NCBI GenBank assembly: GCA_009733775.1
Contig: WOGZ01000451.1
Location: 1 to 21,648, forward strand
Source: Alectoria sarmentosa
Taxonomy: Eukaryota > Ascomycota > Lecanoromycetes > Lecanorales > Parmeliaceae
Direction of reading: 5' to 3'
Length of the DNA stretch: 21,648 nucleotides
This document shows positions 9,237 through 19,815 of this stretch, one piece after another (the stretch's first letter is position 1; each line of letters opens with the position of its first letter). The notes beneath the pieces were generated by a model. It ran no database searches. It worked only from the letters and a program-made list of their open reading frames with translations, and was not told where the DNA came from. The translations under genes and the position numbers were made by a program.

Positions 9237-10440
9237 ATGAACGAGTTTTTAAATCGTTCATCGTTATCGTCGATTTCGACGCTTTTTAACAAATCTTCGA
9301 TTTTAATTATTTTTATTAAATCGATTTTTATTTTATTATTAATTAAAGCGAAATTTCGTTTTATCGATAAAATCGCGTTAATAATTACGATAAAAAATAC
9401 GTTAAATGTTATACAAAAATTAAAAAAATTTGCGAAATTAATTTAAATTATTTTCGTTGAAGATTATATCGTTAAAATTTACGATTTCGATAAAGCAATT
9501 ATTTAAAATAATGTTAATAAACATTTAAATTAAAATTAAAAATAAGTTAACGTCTTTAACGAAGAAGATGAGGAAAACGAAAATAATAATTAATAATATT
9601 ATTTTTTCGATAATCAAATATATCGAATTTAATAATATAATAATATAAAAATTAATTATTATTAATAAGCATATTTACGCAATCTTAAATTAAAACGTTA
9701 ATTTAAATAAATTGTTAAACGAGATACAATTATAAGTTTATAAAAATGAATTCGAAATTTTTAAAAATGTTTTGTGAGTATATATAAAAATAATTAATAA
9801 TGTTGCGATTAAAAACGCGAATAATGATAATGTCGTTAAAAATCAAATCATCGAGATTCTCGTTAAAAAGAAGTTTTTTAATTTATCGAAAAAGTTTAAA
9901 TTTGATTTTTATTACGCATATCGATATATTATATCATAATTTTTCGCGAATTTAAATGTCGAAAATAATTAAACGAAGGCGATTTATGTTAAATATAAGA
10001 AAATCGGTTTTATTAAAAAAAATCGAATCAAGATTTATAGAAAAGAAATGTTTAATAACGAAATCAAAGTCGAATTTCAAAAATTTTACGTTTATTATAA
10101 ATTTAATAAAGCATTTATAATTAATATGATTAAAATTAAAAAATCGTACGCGTTTATAGTAAATTTTGATTAATAAAGTAATATCTTATATACGTTTATA
10201 AAATATAAGTGTATAATCGACGTTAATAAACAAATTAATTTAAATTTAAATCGATATAATAAGATTAATTATGTGTTAATAAAGCGTGTTAAACGATTTT
10301 ATCGATTAATGTTAAAAATAAAAGAAAATAACGCGGTAATCGAGCGACGTTATAAATTTAACGTTATATTATATCGTTTAATAATTAAAAAACGTATCAA
10401 CATTATCGTTAATAACGAAGATAATAATAACGATAATTAA
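9237..10440 (+). pseudogene. Unidentified degraded reading frame of about 400 codons
   Basis: I do not recognise this protein. Frame 0 is open from the ATG at 9237 to 9446 and continues with RIP-type stops. After one frame change, frame 1 runs from about 9700 to the TAA at 10438-10440, about 245 codons with only a few stops. The N-terminus is rich in Ser, Ile, Leu, Phe and Thr where RIP would have removed Pro and Thr, suggesting a Pro/Thr/Ser-rich disordered start. An acidic patch NEEDEENENN lies at about 9559-9588. A helical-looking segment (NEFEIFKNVL) is followed by FDFYYAYRYIIS, VEFQKFYVYYKFNKAF and a C-terminal NNEDNNNDN. There is no zinc knuckle, protease or RT motif. It lies downstream of the gypsy chromodomain and about 50 nt upstream of an LTR-like segment, so it could be an extra 3' (env-position) frame or the gag of another element. 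Confidence 0.5.
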
Positions 10441-10460
10441 AAAACATATAAACTCAATTC

Positions 10461-10487
10461 TCGAAAGAAAAAAAATAAAATAAAGAA
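10461..10487 (+). other. Purine-rich tract, possible polypurine tract
   Basis: A run of almost only A and G (gaaagaaaaaaaataaaata) lies between the stop at 10440 and the LTR-like segment. Retrotransposons carry such a tract just 5' of the 3' LTR to prime plus-strand synthesis. In DNA this AT-rich the match is weak evidence. Confidence 0.3.
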
Positions 10488-10489
10488 TA

Positions 10490-10700
10490 ATTTACGTAAA
10501 TAATTTGCTCATTTTTTTAAAAAAAAATCGTTAATGTCGAAATTTAGGTCACGTGATAGATTATGTGATATGAGCGTATGCGTTTATAATATAAATCGCA
10601 CTTCTCTTCGTAACACTTTTAAAGTAATACAATAAAGTGTTTTATATCATATTTTCATAGATTATAAACTCAAACTTGCCCGACGATCGTTATAAGCATA
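10490..10700 (+). repeat. LTR-like segment with promoter-type signals
   Basis: This segment is less RIPed than its surroundings (it keeps cgcacttctcttcg, actcaaacttgcccgacg). It holds the palindrome TCACGTGA (10549-10556), two GTGATA copies (10553-10558 and 10565-10570), a TATA-like tataatataaat (10585-10596) and an AATAAA signal (10631-10636). That order of upstream sites, TATA and polyadenylation signal is what an LTR contains. No second copy was found by eye elsewhere in the window, so it may be a solo LTR, the 3' LTR of the upstream element, or a host promoter fragment. Borders are estimates. Confidence 0.45.
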
Positions 10701-12059
10701 ATTTATTTATTTGTTATTATAATTATAATTGTTTTTAAACATTTTATACTCATCGCAATAAAACAATTAATTATAAAAATCTTTATTTAATTAATTTCCT
10801 TAAAATAAGCAATTTTTATTTATAAGATAATCTTTAATTTAAACGATCATGATTCGAAATTCGAGAATTAAAAATCTTTCAATTCTCGACGAGTTGAAAC
10901 TATTCGCTTTTAATCGAAATCGCATACGATTTATAATCGTGCGATCAAATTATGATAAAATCTTTATAATATTATCAACTTTTTTACGTAAAATATATTA
11001 AATAAAAAAGAATACGCCTTTATTTTTATGACATTTTATTAAATTAAAGATTTGCATTTTCAACGATATATTAAATTAATAAAACAAATTGAATAATTGA
11101 ATATCAACATCATTATTAATTTAATCATCATTTAAAACAATTCAAAGTTGATTTCATTATCATTTAAACGTTTATAAATTTATTTAAAATTAAAAACAAT
11201 AAACTTTATGTGTTAAAATTGACGTTTTGATTTCAAAAACCCTTTAAAAAAAGAGATTAAAATCTTATCACCGAATTCTTCATTTATTATTAATAACATT
11301 TTATTATCATAATTATAAAATTTAATTAATTTCAATTTTACGATAATAATCGTTAAAACGAATATTTTAAATTCAAATCTATAATTAAATAATATAAAAA
11401 AAATGCGAATTCTTTAAAAAAATTAATATGTTTATAATTACATTTAATATAATCTTAATCGAATTCAATTTTTGTTATTAAATTCAAAATCAAATTTTTT
11501 ATATTATTAATATCATTTTATTATAATATTATTATTCAAATTTATTATCAATTTTCGTATAAACACTTTTTATTGTTATTGCAAAATCTTAAAATATAAC
11601 GATAACAATTAATTAATATCGATAAAAATTTAAACGATTTTAATGAAAATTAATAAAGCATTTTTTTCATTTTTTTCACATTATCGTCGTGCGATAACGA
11701 TTTTAAAGTTAACGAAGAATCATTTAACGCTTCAAGCGATATCGAAATCTTTAATTTACGCGCTAAAAATAAACGATCTTATTTATTAACTCTTTTTGAA
11801 ACGTTCGAATCGTTTTTTAAATCGTTATTAAACTCATTTATTTCGACATTTTTTTAAAACGACAATTTTTAAATTAACATTCTCGATTCGTTTTTAATTA
11901 TAATAAAAGTCTTATTTTTATTATTCTCATTATCATTATCAATCTTTTATATTTTTTCATTTATTTCTTTCGATATCGATAATTAAATTTAACGTTTAAA
12001 ATGTCGTTAAAAATATTTTTACGAATAATAAAGAAAATTTTTCTTTAATTTTTATTATT
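10701..12059. other. Stretch upstream of copia gag; possible 5' LTR and N-terminal gag
   Basis: No clear gene. From about 11690 a + strand frame reads V-N-E-E-S-F-N-A-S-S-D-I-E-I-F-N-L-R-A-K, Ser-rich and acidic, which could be a disordered N-terminus leading into the copia gag. A 5' LTR would be expected before it, but I could not match any of 10701-11640 to the LTR-like sequence at 16464-17125. Confidence 0.35.
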
Positions 12060-12800
12060 ATTTTGAAATTTATTATCGAATACATTAAATGAAATAAAGA
12101 TATTAATAATTAATTAATGTTAAACAATTTTCAATCTTTTATTAACATTATTAAATTTAAAATTTACGTAATTATTCGTTAACATCTTAATTACGTTAAT
12201 CGTCAACTTATTAAAAAATATAACGAAAATTTTCAAATTATATTAAACGTTATTAATATTTATTATAAATTTATAAGCTTTAAATTTTATATCGAATTTA
12301 TACGTCAATTATATAACATCAATATCAATTTCGAAAAAAGCGTTTATTAATACAAAAAAGACTTTCGCAAAATTAATATCGAAATCGTTAATTTAAACGA
12401 TTTATTATCATTATCGAAGTCTTATCTCATTCAACTCTTTTTTATAAAACTCGACGAAATCTACGATATTTTTATAATAACTTATACTCAAATTTATATA
12501 TTTTATAATTCGAATATAATTAAATTCGACTTAATTATTCACGACGTTATGAATAAAAAACGTTATATATTCGTAATTAAAAAAAATGATATAATTATAC
12601 TCGCTTATCGCAATAACAAAAATAAATAATTTATTAAAAACGATTTCGACGACTCTAACTTCATTAATCGCGAAATTTATATTTTTTATAAAATCGTTAA
12701 TCGCAAATTTAAACATTTTTTTATTAAATGTTAAATCAAATTTTCTTATTTAAAATCTAAAAAATTTATAAATAAACAAAAAAAGAAAAAAAAGACGCAA
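12060..12800 (+). pseudogene. gag: gag of the copia element with CCHC zinc-knuckle relic
   Basis: Frame 0. The segment INFEKSVY-stop-YKKDFRKINIEIVNL (about 12324-12398), followed by S-K-S-Y-L-I-Q-L-F-F-I-K-L, matches the helical gag core (UBN2-like family) of fungal copia elements, including the conserved L-x-x-L-x-x-x-[YF]-x-x-x-x pattern. A nucleic-acid-binding knuckle relic lies at about 12672-12735: Y-I-F-Y-K-I-V-N-R-K-F-K-H-F-F-I-K-C, where the family has C-x2-C-x4-H-x4-C. The first two Cys are Tyr or Phe now; His and the last Cys remain. A Lys-rich tail (KQKKKKKTQ) follows. Confidence 0.7.
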
Positions 12801-13079
12801 ATCGATATCATTTATGCGAGCATTAATATTTCAAATGTCAAATATAAACGTATCGAAAAAGCGTTATTTAACGCTTTCGCTTTAAGAGAAAATAATTATT
12901 TTAACGTTAATATAACGTATACTCCAAAAAAAAACGATTATTTTCATATTTATATAACATTTTTAAACGAATTAAATGATTAAAATTATTCGAATCTCAT
13001 TTTAAATGATTTTAATATTTTAAATGCAATTAATTAAAACGAAAACGAGAATAAAAACTTTATTAATTTAATAATGAAC

Positions 13080-13440
13080 CTTAATTTAAATAAAAAATTA
13101 TTATTCGTTAAATTTATGAATTTCGATATTCGAATTATAATAAATTCTAATTATATTCGTTATTTTTTTATTAATTATTCGATATTTATTATTTATATCA
13201 AAATTCAATCTCGATTTATTAAAGGCATTAAAAACGTCAAAATTTAATCTCTTATTTATAATATTATTAATCTTAATTATAATATTAATAACAAACGCGT
13301 TATTTTAACGATTTTCAATGTTTTATATATATTTAATATAAACGTTAATCTTCGATCGATTAAAAAGTTTTTAAATATTAACATTAAAATCGGTTTTTAT
13401 AAAAAAGATTATATTTTAATTTAAAATAATATAACGTTAA
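13080..13440 (+). pseudogene. Aspartic protease of the copia element
   Basis: Same frame as gag. The active-site block at 13143-13160 reads N-S-N-Y-I-R, where copia proteases have D-S-G-[CA]-[TS]-x-H; Asp and Gly are both Asn through G-to-A changes. The downstream half is well kept: I-K-G-I-K-N-V-K-I (family I-x-G-[IV]-G-x-[VA]-x-[IV]), then I-F-N-V-L-Y-I-F-N-I-N-V-N-L (family I-x-D-V-L-Y-V-P-[DG]-[IL]-x-x-N-L) and S-I-K-K-F-L. It would have cleaved the polyprotein; now dead. Confidence 0.85.
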
Positions 13441-13660
13441 TCAATACGCGAAATCGCGATTTGTTTTTTTTAAATTTATAAAAAAACAACAATGCTTTAA
13501 TTATTTATAACGTTTTTTTAAATTCGATTCAGTAATTATAATATATTCGCATAAATTATTTAAATTAATAAAATCTTAATAAACTTTTTAATATTATTAT
13601 AAATATAAATTTTTTTAAAAATATTATCGAAAAATATATTTGCGAATGTTATATAATAAA
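13441..13660 (+). pseudogene. GAG-pre-integrase / integrase zinc-binding segment of the copia element
   Basis: Frame 0, continuous with the protease. R-N-R-D-L-F-F-L-N-L is followed by stretches with His codons lost and then I-C-E-C at 13638-13649, the C-x2-C end of the HHCC region (family C-x-x-C-x-x-x-K). The frame changes just after this point, between about 13645 and 13690, into the integrase core. Confidence 0.65.
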
Positions 13661-14420
13661 TCGTTAAAAACGATCTTTTATAATAATTTTATAACGTTTA
13701 ATATATTATTAAACGAATTTATTTATAACGATTTTATTGAATTTTTAATTTTTATTAATTTCAACGATTATAAATATTTTATAACATTCAAAAATGATTT
13801 TATTTATTATTTTAAAATTTATTATATTTATTACAAAAACGAAATCTTTATTATATTTTTACATTTCAAAATTTATTTAAAATTTCGCGATTATCAAATT
13901 TATCGCATTCGCCTCGATAATGAAAACGAATATATTAATAAAACCTTTTTTAAATGTTTCGTTTAAATGAATATTAAATAAAAATTCATTATCGCAAATA
14001 ATTTCGAAATAAATAAAATCGTCGAACGATTTAATTAAACTTTAATAAATAAGATTTATTTAATTTTATTAAATTTCAATTTCAATAAATTCTTTCAATT
14101 TAAAATAATAATTATAATTAATTATTTAACGATGCGTTTTTTTAACATCAAGATCATCGTCACATTTTTCGAAATCTTTTATTATCGCAAATTTATTCTT
14201 TTTTATTTACGTATCATTAACTTTATCGTTTACGTTTTAAAACGTATTTAAAAAAAAATTATAAATGAAAACGAGAAATGTATTCTTTTAAATTATAAAA
14301 ACGAATTCATTTTTCGTTTTTACAATTTAATTAAAAACAAAATTATTCGCGTTAACGATATACATTTTATCGAAAAACGTTTACATTTTATAAATCTCGA
14401 AAAAAAGATTAAAGTTTATA
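13640..14420 (+). pseudogene. Integrase core of the copia element
   Basis: Frame 2; 108 codons at the 5' end are stop-free. All three catalytic codons survive: Asp in I-Y-N-D-F (13730-13732; family H-[ST]-D), Asp in R-I-R-L-D-N-E-N-E-Y (13916-13918; family RxDNGGEY) and Glu in I-V-E-R-F-N (14024-14026; family GVAERxNRT). The last two are 36 codons apart, the exact DD35E spacing. K-Y-F-I-T-F-K-N-D-F and F-L-H-F-K-I-Y (family KYFITFTDDFTR, FLxFKAY) fit the copia pattern. A C-terminal K-C-I-L-L-N-Y (family KCILLGY) and V-N-D-I-H-F (family ARDVHF) close it. A TAA at 13964-13966 sits between the second Asp and the Glu. Confidence 0.95.
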
Positions 14421-14960
14421 AATCTTTAAATAAACGTTAACGTTTTTTTATATTAATATTCGTTATAAAAAAGATATTGAATAAATAACGTATTATTATA
14501 TTATTAAACGTTAAATTTATAATTTCGATTAAATCGTTAAATAGATTATCGTTAATGAATATTTCATTATTAATCGTTAATCGCTTTCAAAAATCTCATT
14601 TTATCATTATTATAATGCGTATATTTATAATATTTATTAAATTTATTATATTAATCGTCAAATTTATTATCGTTTTCTCTTCGTCGATATTTTCGAAATT
14701 TATTAAAATGAGAATTATACGAGAACATTTTAAATATAAAATTATTCAAAAAATATTTAATAATCATAAAAATTTCATTATTTCGAATCTTCGTAATTTA
14801 TTATTTAATTCTTTGACGAAAACTTTCGCTATTTTTGCTTTTTTTACGAATTATATTAATAAACTTAACATTTTCAAACTTATAATTTACGAATAAACGA
14901 TTTTTAACAATTTAATTTATATAAATTAAGAGATTAACATGCGAGATAAATATAAATCTC
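14421..14960 (+). pseudogene. Integrase-RT linker of the copia element
   Basis: Frame 2, the frame shared by integrase and RT. 14555-14896 is stop-free. The sequence is low in motifs and rich in Ile, Phe and Ser, as expected if an originally Pro/Ser/Thr/Arg-rich disordered linker was hit by C-to-T changes. No separate function. Confidence 0.6.
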
Positions 14961-15640
14961 TTATAAATAATAACATTTAACCTCTTATTTAAACGTTTTC
15001 AAAAATTTATATTTTTAAAAATTATTAAATTTACATCGTGAAACGAAATTTCGAAAAAAAAATTATTTATTATAAAACACATTAAATTATTCGAAAATTC
15101 AAATAACAAAAAAATTATAATTATTATAACATTTTCGCGTTAATAATAAAATTTATAAATTATAAAACGATTTTTGCGCTTGCGACGATTATAAATTAAA
15201 ACGTAAAATAAATAAACATTAAAATCGTTTTCCTTTATAACGATATTCAAAAAAACATTTATATATAATAATTTAAAAGTTTTAATAAAAATAATATTAA
15301 GATTTACAAATTGAATAAAATTCTTTATAATTTAAAATAATCTTTTAAAATTTAATATTAACATTTTTCGATTTATATAAAAAAACTCGATCTCAATATT
15401 ATCGAATCGAACGATAATGTGTTTATAAACTTTAAAAAAAGAATTATTATAACGCTTTATGTCGATAATGTTTTAATTATAAATTATAATAAAATCATTA
15501 TTAAACGAATCAAAAATGTCTTAAACGTTAAATTTTATATATTAAATTTAAGATTATACGCCTTTTATTTGAGCATAATCGTTAAAAAAAATCGTTATAA
15601 CAATATTATTCGTTTGAAATAAAAAACGTATATCACACGC
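14961..15640 (+). pseudogene. Reverse transcriptase of the copia element
   Basis: Frame 2. I-N-I-K-I-V-F-L-Y-N-D-I (about 15211-15252; family I-D-V-K-[TS]-A-[FY]-L-x-G) has its catalytic Asp at Asn. N-I-Y-I and K-L-N-K-I-L-Y-N-L-K (family K-L-x-K-[AS]-L-Y-G-L-K-Q) follow. The polymerase box reads T-L-Y-V-D-N-V-L-I-I at 15452-15481, with Y-V-D-N at 15458-15469: the second Asp of YVDD is Asn. The downstream block L-N-L-R-L-Y-A-F-Y-L-S-I matches D-L-G-x-[LA]-x-[YF]-[YF]-L-G-I. The copy is catalytically dead. Confidence 0.95.
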
Positions 15641-15950
15641 TTTTTTAATCATTTCAAATATTAAAATCTCATTTTTATTAATATATTATTCGAAATCAAT
15701 TATAAATTAACGCTCGTCGAAAAAAATTATATGATTTTCAAAAAATTTCGTGAAAAGTATTAATTCGTTATAAGTTTTTTATATACGTTATATTGAAAAT
15801 TCGTCTCAATATCGTTTATATTATTTTTTAATTAATTAATATTTAATTAATTTTATTTTAACGCATTAAAATGCGATTATTCGAATTTTTCGATATTTTA
15901 AAAATATCGTACATTACGAACTTATATAAAAAAACTCTTTAAAAGATTTA
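15641..15950 (+). pseudogene. RT-RNase H connection of the copia element
   Basis: Short, frame-broken stretch between RT and RNase H. Weak similarity to the copia segment that follows RT (I-S-F-L-Y-T-L-Y near 15771-15795, R-T-L-R-T-Y near 15909). The frame change from 2 to 0 lies here. Confidence 0.5.
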
Positions 15951-16420
15951 TTCGATTATATTAATTTTAATTGAATTGAAAATTCAATTCGAAGATTTAT
16001 TTTCGATTATTTATTTAATTTAAATAATAACGTTATTAATTGATTAAATAAACGTTAAATTATTATGATATTATTTATTTATAAAACAAAATATATCGAT
16101 TAAACGTAAATTATTAAAAAAATTATTTGATTAAAAAACTTTTTCAATCAATTTTTACAATTTAACGATTCGAATTTTAAAATTATTATAATCTTTAAAA
16201 ACAATTAAGACGTAATCGTTTTTATAAAAAACGTTTAATTTTATACTCACATTAAACACATTAACATCGCTTATCATTTTATACGCGAAAAAATCAATGA
16301 TAATATTATAAATGTTCAATATGTTTTCATTAACAAATAAATGATTAATGATTTTATTAAGGTTTTATATTTTGATAAATTTGTTATCTTTCGCGATATT
16401 CTTGAAATGAAAACAATCTT
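15951..16420 (+). pseudogene. RNase H of the copia element
   Basis: Frame 0, unbroken by indels. The start D-Y-I-N-F-N-stop (15954-15974) matches the Y-S-D-S-D-W block, with both Asp at Asn and Trp at TGA. I-I-W-L-K-N-F matches E-A-[IM]-W-L-[RK]-[NR]-[FL]. H-I-K-H-I-N-I-A-Y-H-F-I-R-E (16248-16289) matches the family x-x-K-H-I-[DE]-[IV]-x-[YF]-H-F-[IV]-R-[ED], with Asp to Asn. N-V-Q-Y-V and D-F-I-K-V-L and D-K-F finish the domain. The polyprotein probably ended near 16415. Confidence 0.92.
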
Positions 16421-16832
16421 ACATTATTCACTTAAAATTATTTAAATCATTATTTCAAAAAGATGTTTAAAACGTTTAAGTCGTTTGAATCGCCTCGTTA
16501 TTATTATTCAACGCCCTTAATTTCAAAAAAGCGATTTCATTAATTTTCACACTTCGAATAATCAATTAAATAATTAATCGAAATCAAAATTACTCGCAAA
16601 ATTTCAATATTAATTTTAACGTATTAAAACTTCGTTATGTTATTATTATATTAAAAATTAATTTATCATTATTGTAATTATAATCATAAATTTTATAAGT
16701 CTCTTTTCGAAAAATTTATATTTATATATAATTCAAATCTGAGATCTACGACGTTATTTAAAAGATCGCTATCGTCGACTTTTTATTAATCGCTTTAAAT
16801 ATTCTTATCAAGGTTATTATATAAATCTTTTA

Positions 16833-16901
16833 AAATTATTATATTTATGTTTTTAAAATTATTATGTTTATGCTTTTAAGATTATTATATTTATGCTTTT
16901 A
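16833..16901 (+). repeat. Three tandem 23-nt units
   Basis: Units at 16833-16855, 16856-16878 and 16879-16901 share the core attattatatttatg and end ctttta or ttttta. They differ at only a few sites. They lie inside the putative copia LTR; a possible internal LTR repeat. Confidence 0.8.
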
Positions 16902-17027
16902 AACGTTATTGTCGTTATTAGCATTATAAATATCGTTATTATATATCTTTCGCATACACGTTATTAGTTATTATTATTAAATATCAATATTTTAAAACGA
17001 TTTTCACGAATTTTATAGTCGATCGCA

Positions 17028-17046
17028 TATATATATATATATATAT
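17028..17046. repeat. (AT)n microsatellite
   Basis: About nine AT dinucleotides in a row, just after a gatcgcat context. Simple repeat, no other role seen. Confidence 0.85.
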
Positions 17047-17125
17047 TATGATTGCTTATTAAATAGCTTAATATTCAATATAGCGTAACTTTCTTAATAT
17101 AAAGAATATAAAAATTATTACACAC

Positions 17126-17880
17126 TCAATAATATGACTTGTTTTTTTATCTTTTATTCTTTTATTTTCACATATAAAAAAGATCGTTTCGTGATATAGA
17201 AATTTCATTTTTATCGAAAACCTTATCAATTAATAACAACATTAAATGTTTATTTTAATGTTATTAATTTCAAACATTAATTCTTTGATATAGTTATCAG
17301 CTTTCAAGCATTAAAATTCTTTTTCGTTGAAATCGAATTTTAAAATAAGCATCTTTCGTTTCAATTTTCACTTTATTTTATATTAAATTTTCTCCTATAT
17401 TGAATTTTCTTTTATATTGAATTTCATATTTCGAATTTCGAATTTTGAATTTCGAATTTCGAATTTCGAATCGAAATCGAATTATCGATTTTTATAATTC
17501 GAGACGATTATGTGAAATAAATGCTTCTCATTTTCTTCATCGAAAAAAATTTCTCTTATAATTCTTTTTCTTAATTCGTTATATTTTTATGTTTAAAATA
17601 TCGAATTTCATTTTTGTTTTGAATTTTATGTCTCGAAAGATTATTATTCTCGCTTTTCAATTTGAGAACTTTTTTTAAAATGAACACGTTTTCACGAATC
17701 TTTTTAATTAAAACATTCGTCGATTTATATTTTAAATCGTGAAAGACAATCTCAGATTTTTAGAGATTAATAAAAACGTTTTAAACTTTTTTATCAACGA
17801 ACGTGTTAAGATTCGATCAACGTCTTTAAAATCTTATTTTTGATCGTCGAATTAAGTAATTAATCGATCTTCTTTACGAA
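17126..17880. other. Spacer between copia and second gypsy element
   Basis: No gene recognised. It holds simple repeats, keeps slightly more CpA and CpT than its neighbours (aaccttatcaatt, agttatcagctttcaagc), and should contain the 5' LTR and leader of the second gypsy element, which I cannot delimit. Confidence 0.4.
17420..17470. repeat. GAATTTC heptamer tandem repeat
   Basis: About six near-perfect copies of the 7-nt unit (one with gaatttt) run in tandem, preceded by looser tattgaatttt copies from about 17398. The heptamer is almost a palindrome (GAAtTTC). Confidence 0.8.
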
Positions 17881-18020
17881 TTGCTCTTCGAACATTTAAT
17901 TAAAAAACTCAAATCTTTTAAAGATTTCAAGATTTATCTTCGATAAGAATAACATCTTATATTTCTTTTATTATTTCATTTATTAAAATAATCATTCAGA
18001 AAAAGAGCGAAGAAACTTTT

Positions 18021-18140
18021 AAAAATTTATTTAATAACGATTTTATACCTAAACTTGTTTATCTTGTCGAAGGAATTTTCGAGAATTTATTTAATAACGA
18101 TTTCACATTTGAATTTATTTATCTTGACGAAACGATTATC
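18021..18140 (+). repeat. 60-nt tandem duplication within gag
   Basis: Two copies (18021-18080 and 18081-18140) are about 77% identical, sharing atttatttaataacgattt and tttatctt. The 60-nt period is 20 codons, and both copies read in gag frame 0 (NLFNNDF ... YL). Most differences are C/T or G/A, as RIP would leave after the duplication. Confidence 0.8.
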
Positions 18141-19740
18141 TTTGATATAAGAAGTTCGATTTTTCAAGAAAAAAAACGACGTTAATTTACATTCACATTA
18201 AGATGTTTTATTCTTTTATTTTCCTCGTCGGCAATTCGAAAATCCAGATCACTTTTTGCATCTTCTTTATTTTTTGACGATTTGAAATTCCCTTCTTTTT
18301 CGTTTAAAAGAATTATTTTTAACAAAATAATCGAAAATAATAATGACTCTAACGAGTTTCGTAATTTTTTTAATATCGATTTTCTTAATTTCGATAATCG
18401 AACTTTCGGATAAAAAAACACGATTGAATTTTTGTTTTCTCAATTTTTTTAAAGATCGAAAACGTAATAATTCTTATCTTTTATTTTTTTAAAAATAGAT
18501 TTTATTATGTGATAAACAATGTTGCAAGTTATGCAAATTATCTTGAATAATTTTTAATTTATATTTAATTCGACAGACTCTTTTGAATCGTAAAAATCTT
18601 AAAAATCTTTTAAACAAACTTAAAAAAATTAAAGAAATTTTGAAAATAGTTTTCGTGTTTTCGATTTGAAATTCTTTCATTTAAATTTAAAAGAATTTTA
18701 CGATATTAATGATATTGTCTTTGTAAATAAAAAGAACATATATCGAGAAATATATTTTTTTTATCGACGAATAAAAGATTACGTTATAATTAAAAAAGAG
18801 AATATCGTATAAATAAATCTTTTCACTTGTTTTCGTGAAACGACATTTTTTTGATGATTAAACATTTTTTTTAAAATGAGAAGAATATCATAATGCAATT
18901 ATAAACGAGATTTAAAAGAATATTCACTCATTTATAGAAAAGATTCAAAATCTCGATATTCTCGACATTAAATTAACTTATTAAATAAGTTTATATTATG
19001 ATAAACGTTAATAATAAACGAGATTTAATTAATTACGTTTAAAACGTATTTAAATATGCAATTTAAATAAATATTATAAATGAATATGCTTAAATTATTT
19101 GAATTTGAAATTATTTAAATGTCGAATTTCAGGTTTTTATATTATCGTTTATTTTTCACATTATTTTATGTTAGTTTACGAAAGAATTTGATAATCGCAA
19201 AAAGTTATAATATCGTATTTATTAATAAAAGGAGTTTTAATAAAAGGATATTTGTAAAAAAATTCGTGATCGTGAAAAGAATAAAAAGCGTGAACGTGAA
19301 CGTAATCGTGATTAAGATTGATTCGAAAAGAAAAGATTAATATCAAAAAAAAGATAAAGTGAGTATATAAATAAATCGTTTTTTTTTCACGATTTTTTAT
19401 ATTAAGGTCGCGTATTTTTCAATTAACGTCGTTATATTCAAATTATACGAACTTTTTTATATATTTTTTTTATGATTAACGAGCTTATATTCTTTATTAA
19501 TAAAATTAAGATCGTTAAATGTTATTTTATATATAATTATCGATTTAAGCGTAGGTTTAAAAGCAATTTCAATCAAATTCATTTATTTTAAAAAACGGTT
19601 TTTTAACATTTAAATAATCGTTTATAATCACGATCGAAAACGTATAATTAAATTAATTATAATATTCGAATCGATCGAATTATAAAAATCGAAATGAACG
19701 ATTATTTTATTTTTCGAAATAATATGATAATAATTAAGAA

Positions 19741-19815
19741 TATAAAAATCTTAAATATAAGAATTTAAAATATAAAAATTCGAGATATGAAAATTTAGAA
19801 TATAAAAATTTAAAA
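19741..19815 (+). repeat. Five 15-nt units encoding a pentapeptide
   Basis: Units start at 19741, 19756, 19771, 19786 and 19801. In frame 1 they read YKNLK, YKNLK, YKNSR, YENLE, YKNLK, so the unit is Y-[KE]-N-x-[KRE]. They are in frame with the downstream gag finger and protease, showing this stretch was coding. Confidence 0.9.

Larger units (their letters stand above)
12060..16420 (+). mobile_element. Ty1/copia LTR retrotransposon, RIP-degraded, internal region
   Basis: The order gag, protease, integrase, RT, RNase H defines Ty1/copia (Pseudoviridae). Gag and protease share frame 0 (about 12060-13660). Integrase, the IN-RT linker and RT share frame 2 from 13640 to 15622 with no net frameshift, about 660 codons. 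RNase H is in frame 0 (15951-16418). The damage is RIP-type substitution with two visible frame changes. Same strand as all other elements here. Confidence 0.93.
16464..17125 (+). repeat. Putative 3' LTR of the copia element
   Basis: Immediately after the RNase H end, a TG at 16464 opens a non-coding stretch containing three 23-nt tandem units and a TA run, and near 17050-17123 sequence with AT-box and polyadenylation character, ending in cacactca. This is the expected place and size for a copia LTR. No matching 5' copy was found upstream of 12060, so both borders and identity are inferred from position. Confidence 0.4.

Noticed and set aside
12531..12716. Minus-strand open frame of 61 codons
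   Set aside because: Antisense to the copia gag including its zinc-knuckle relic; no motif of its own.
18182..18680. Two minus-strand frames (79 and 63 codons) with normal-looking charged composition
   Set aside because: They look like small genes at first, but the + strand frame 0 across the same bases runs into the gypsy gag core at 18707-18810 without frameshift, so they are antisense shadows.
19517..19580. Possible CCHC zinc knuckle (KCYFIYNYRFKRRF)
   Set aside because: Only one Cys survives and the spacing of the others does not fit C-x2-C-x4-H-x4-C even allowing Cys to Tyr.
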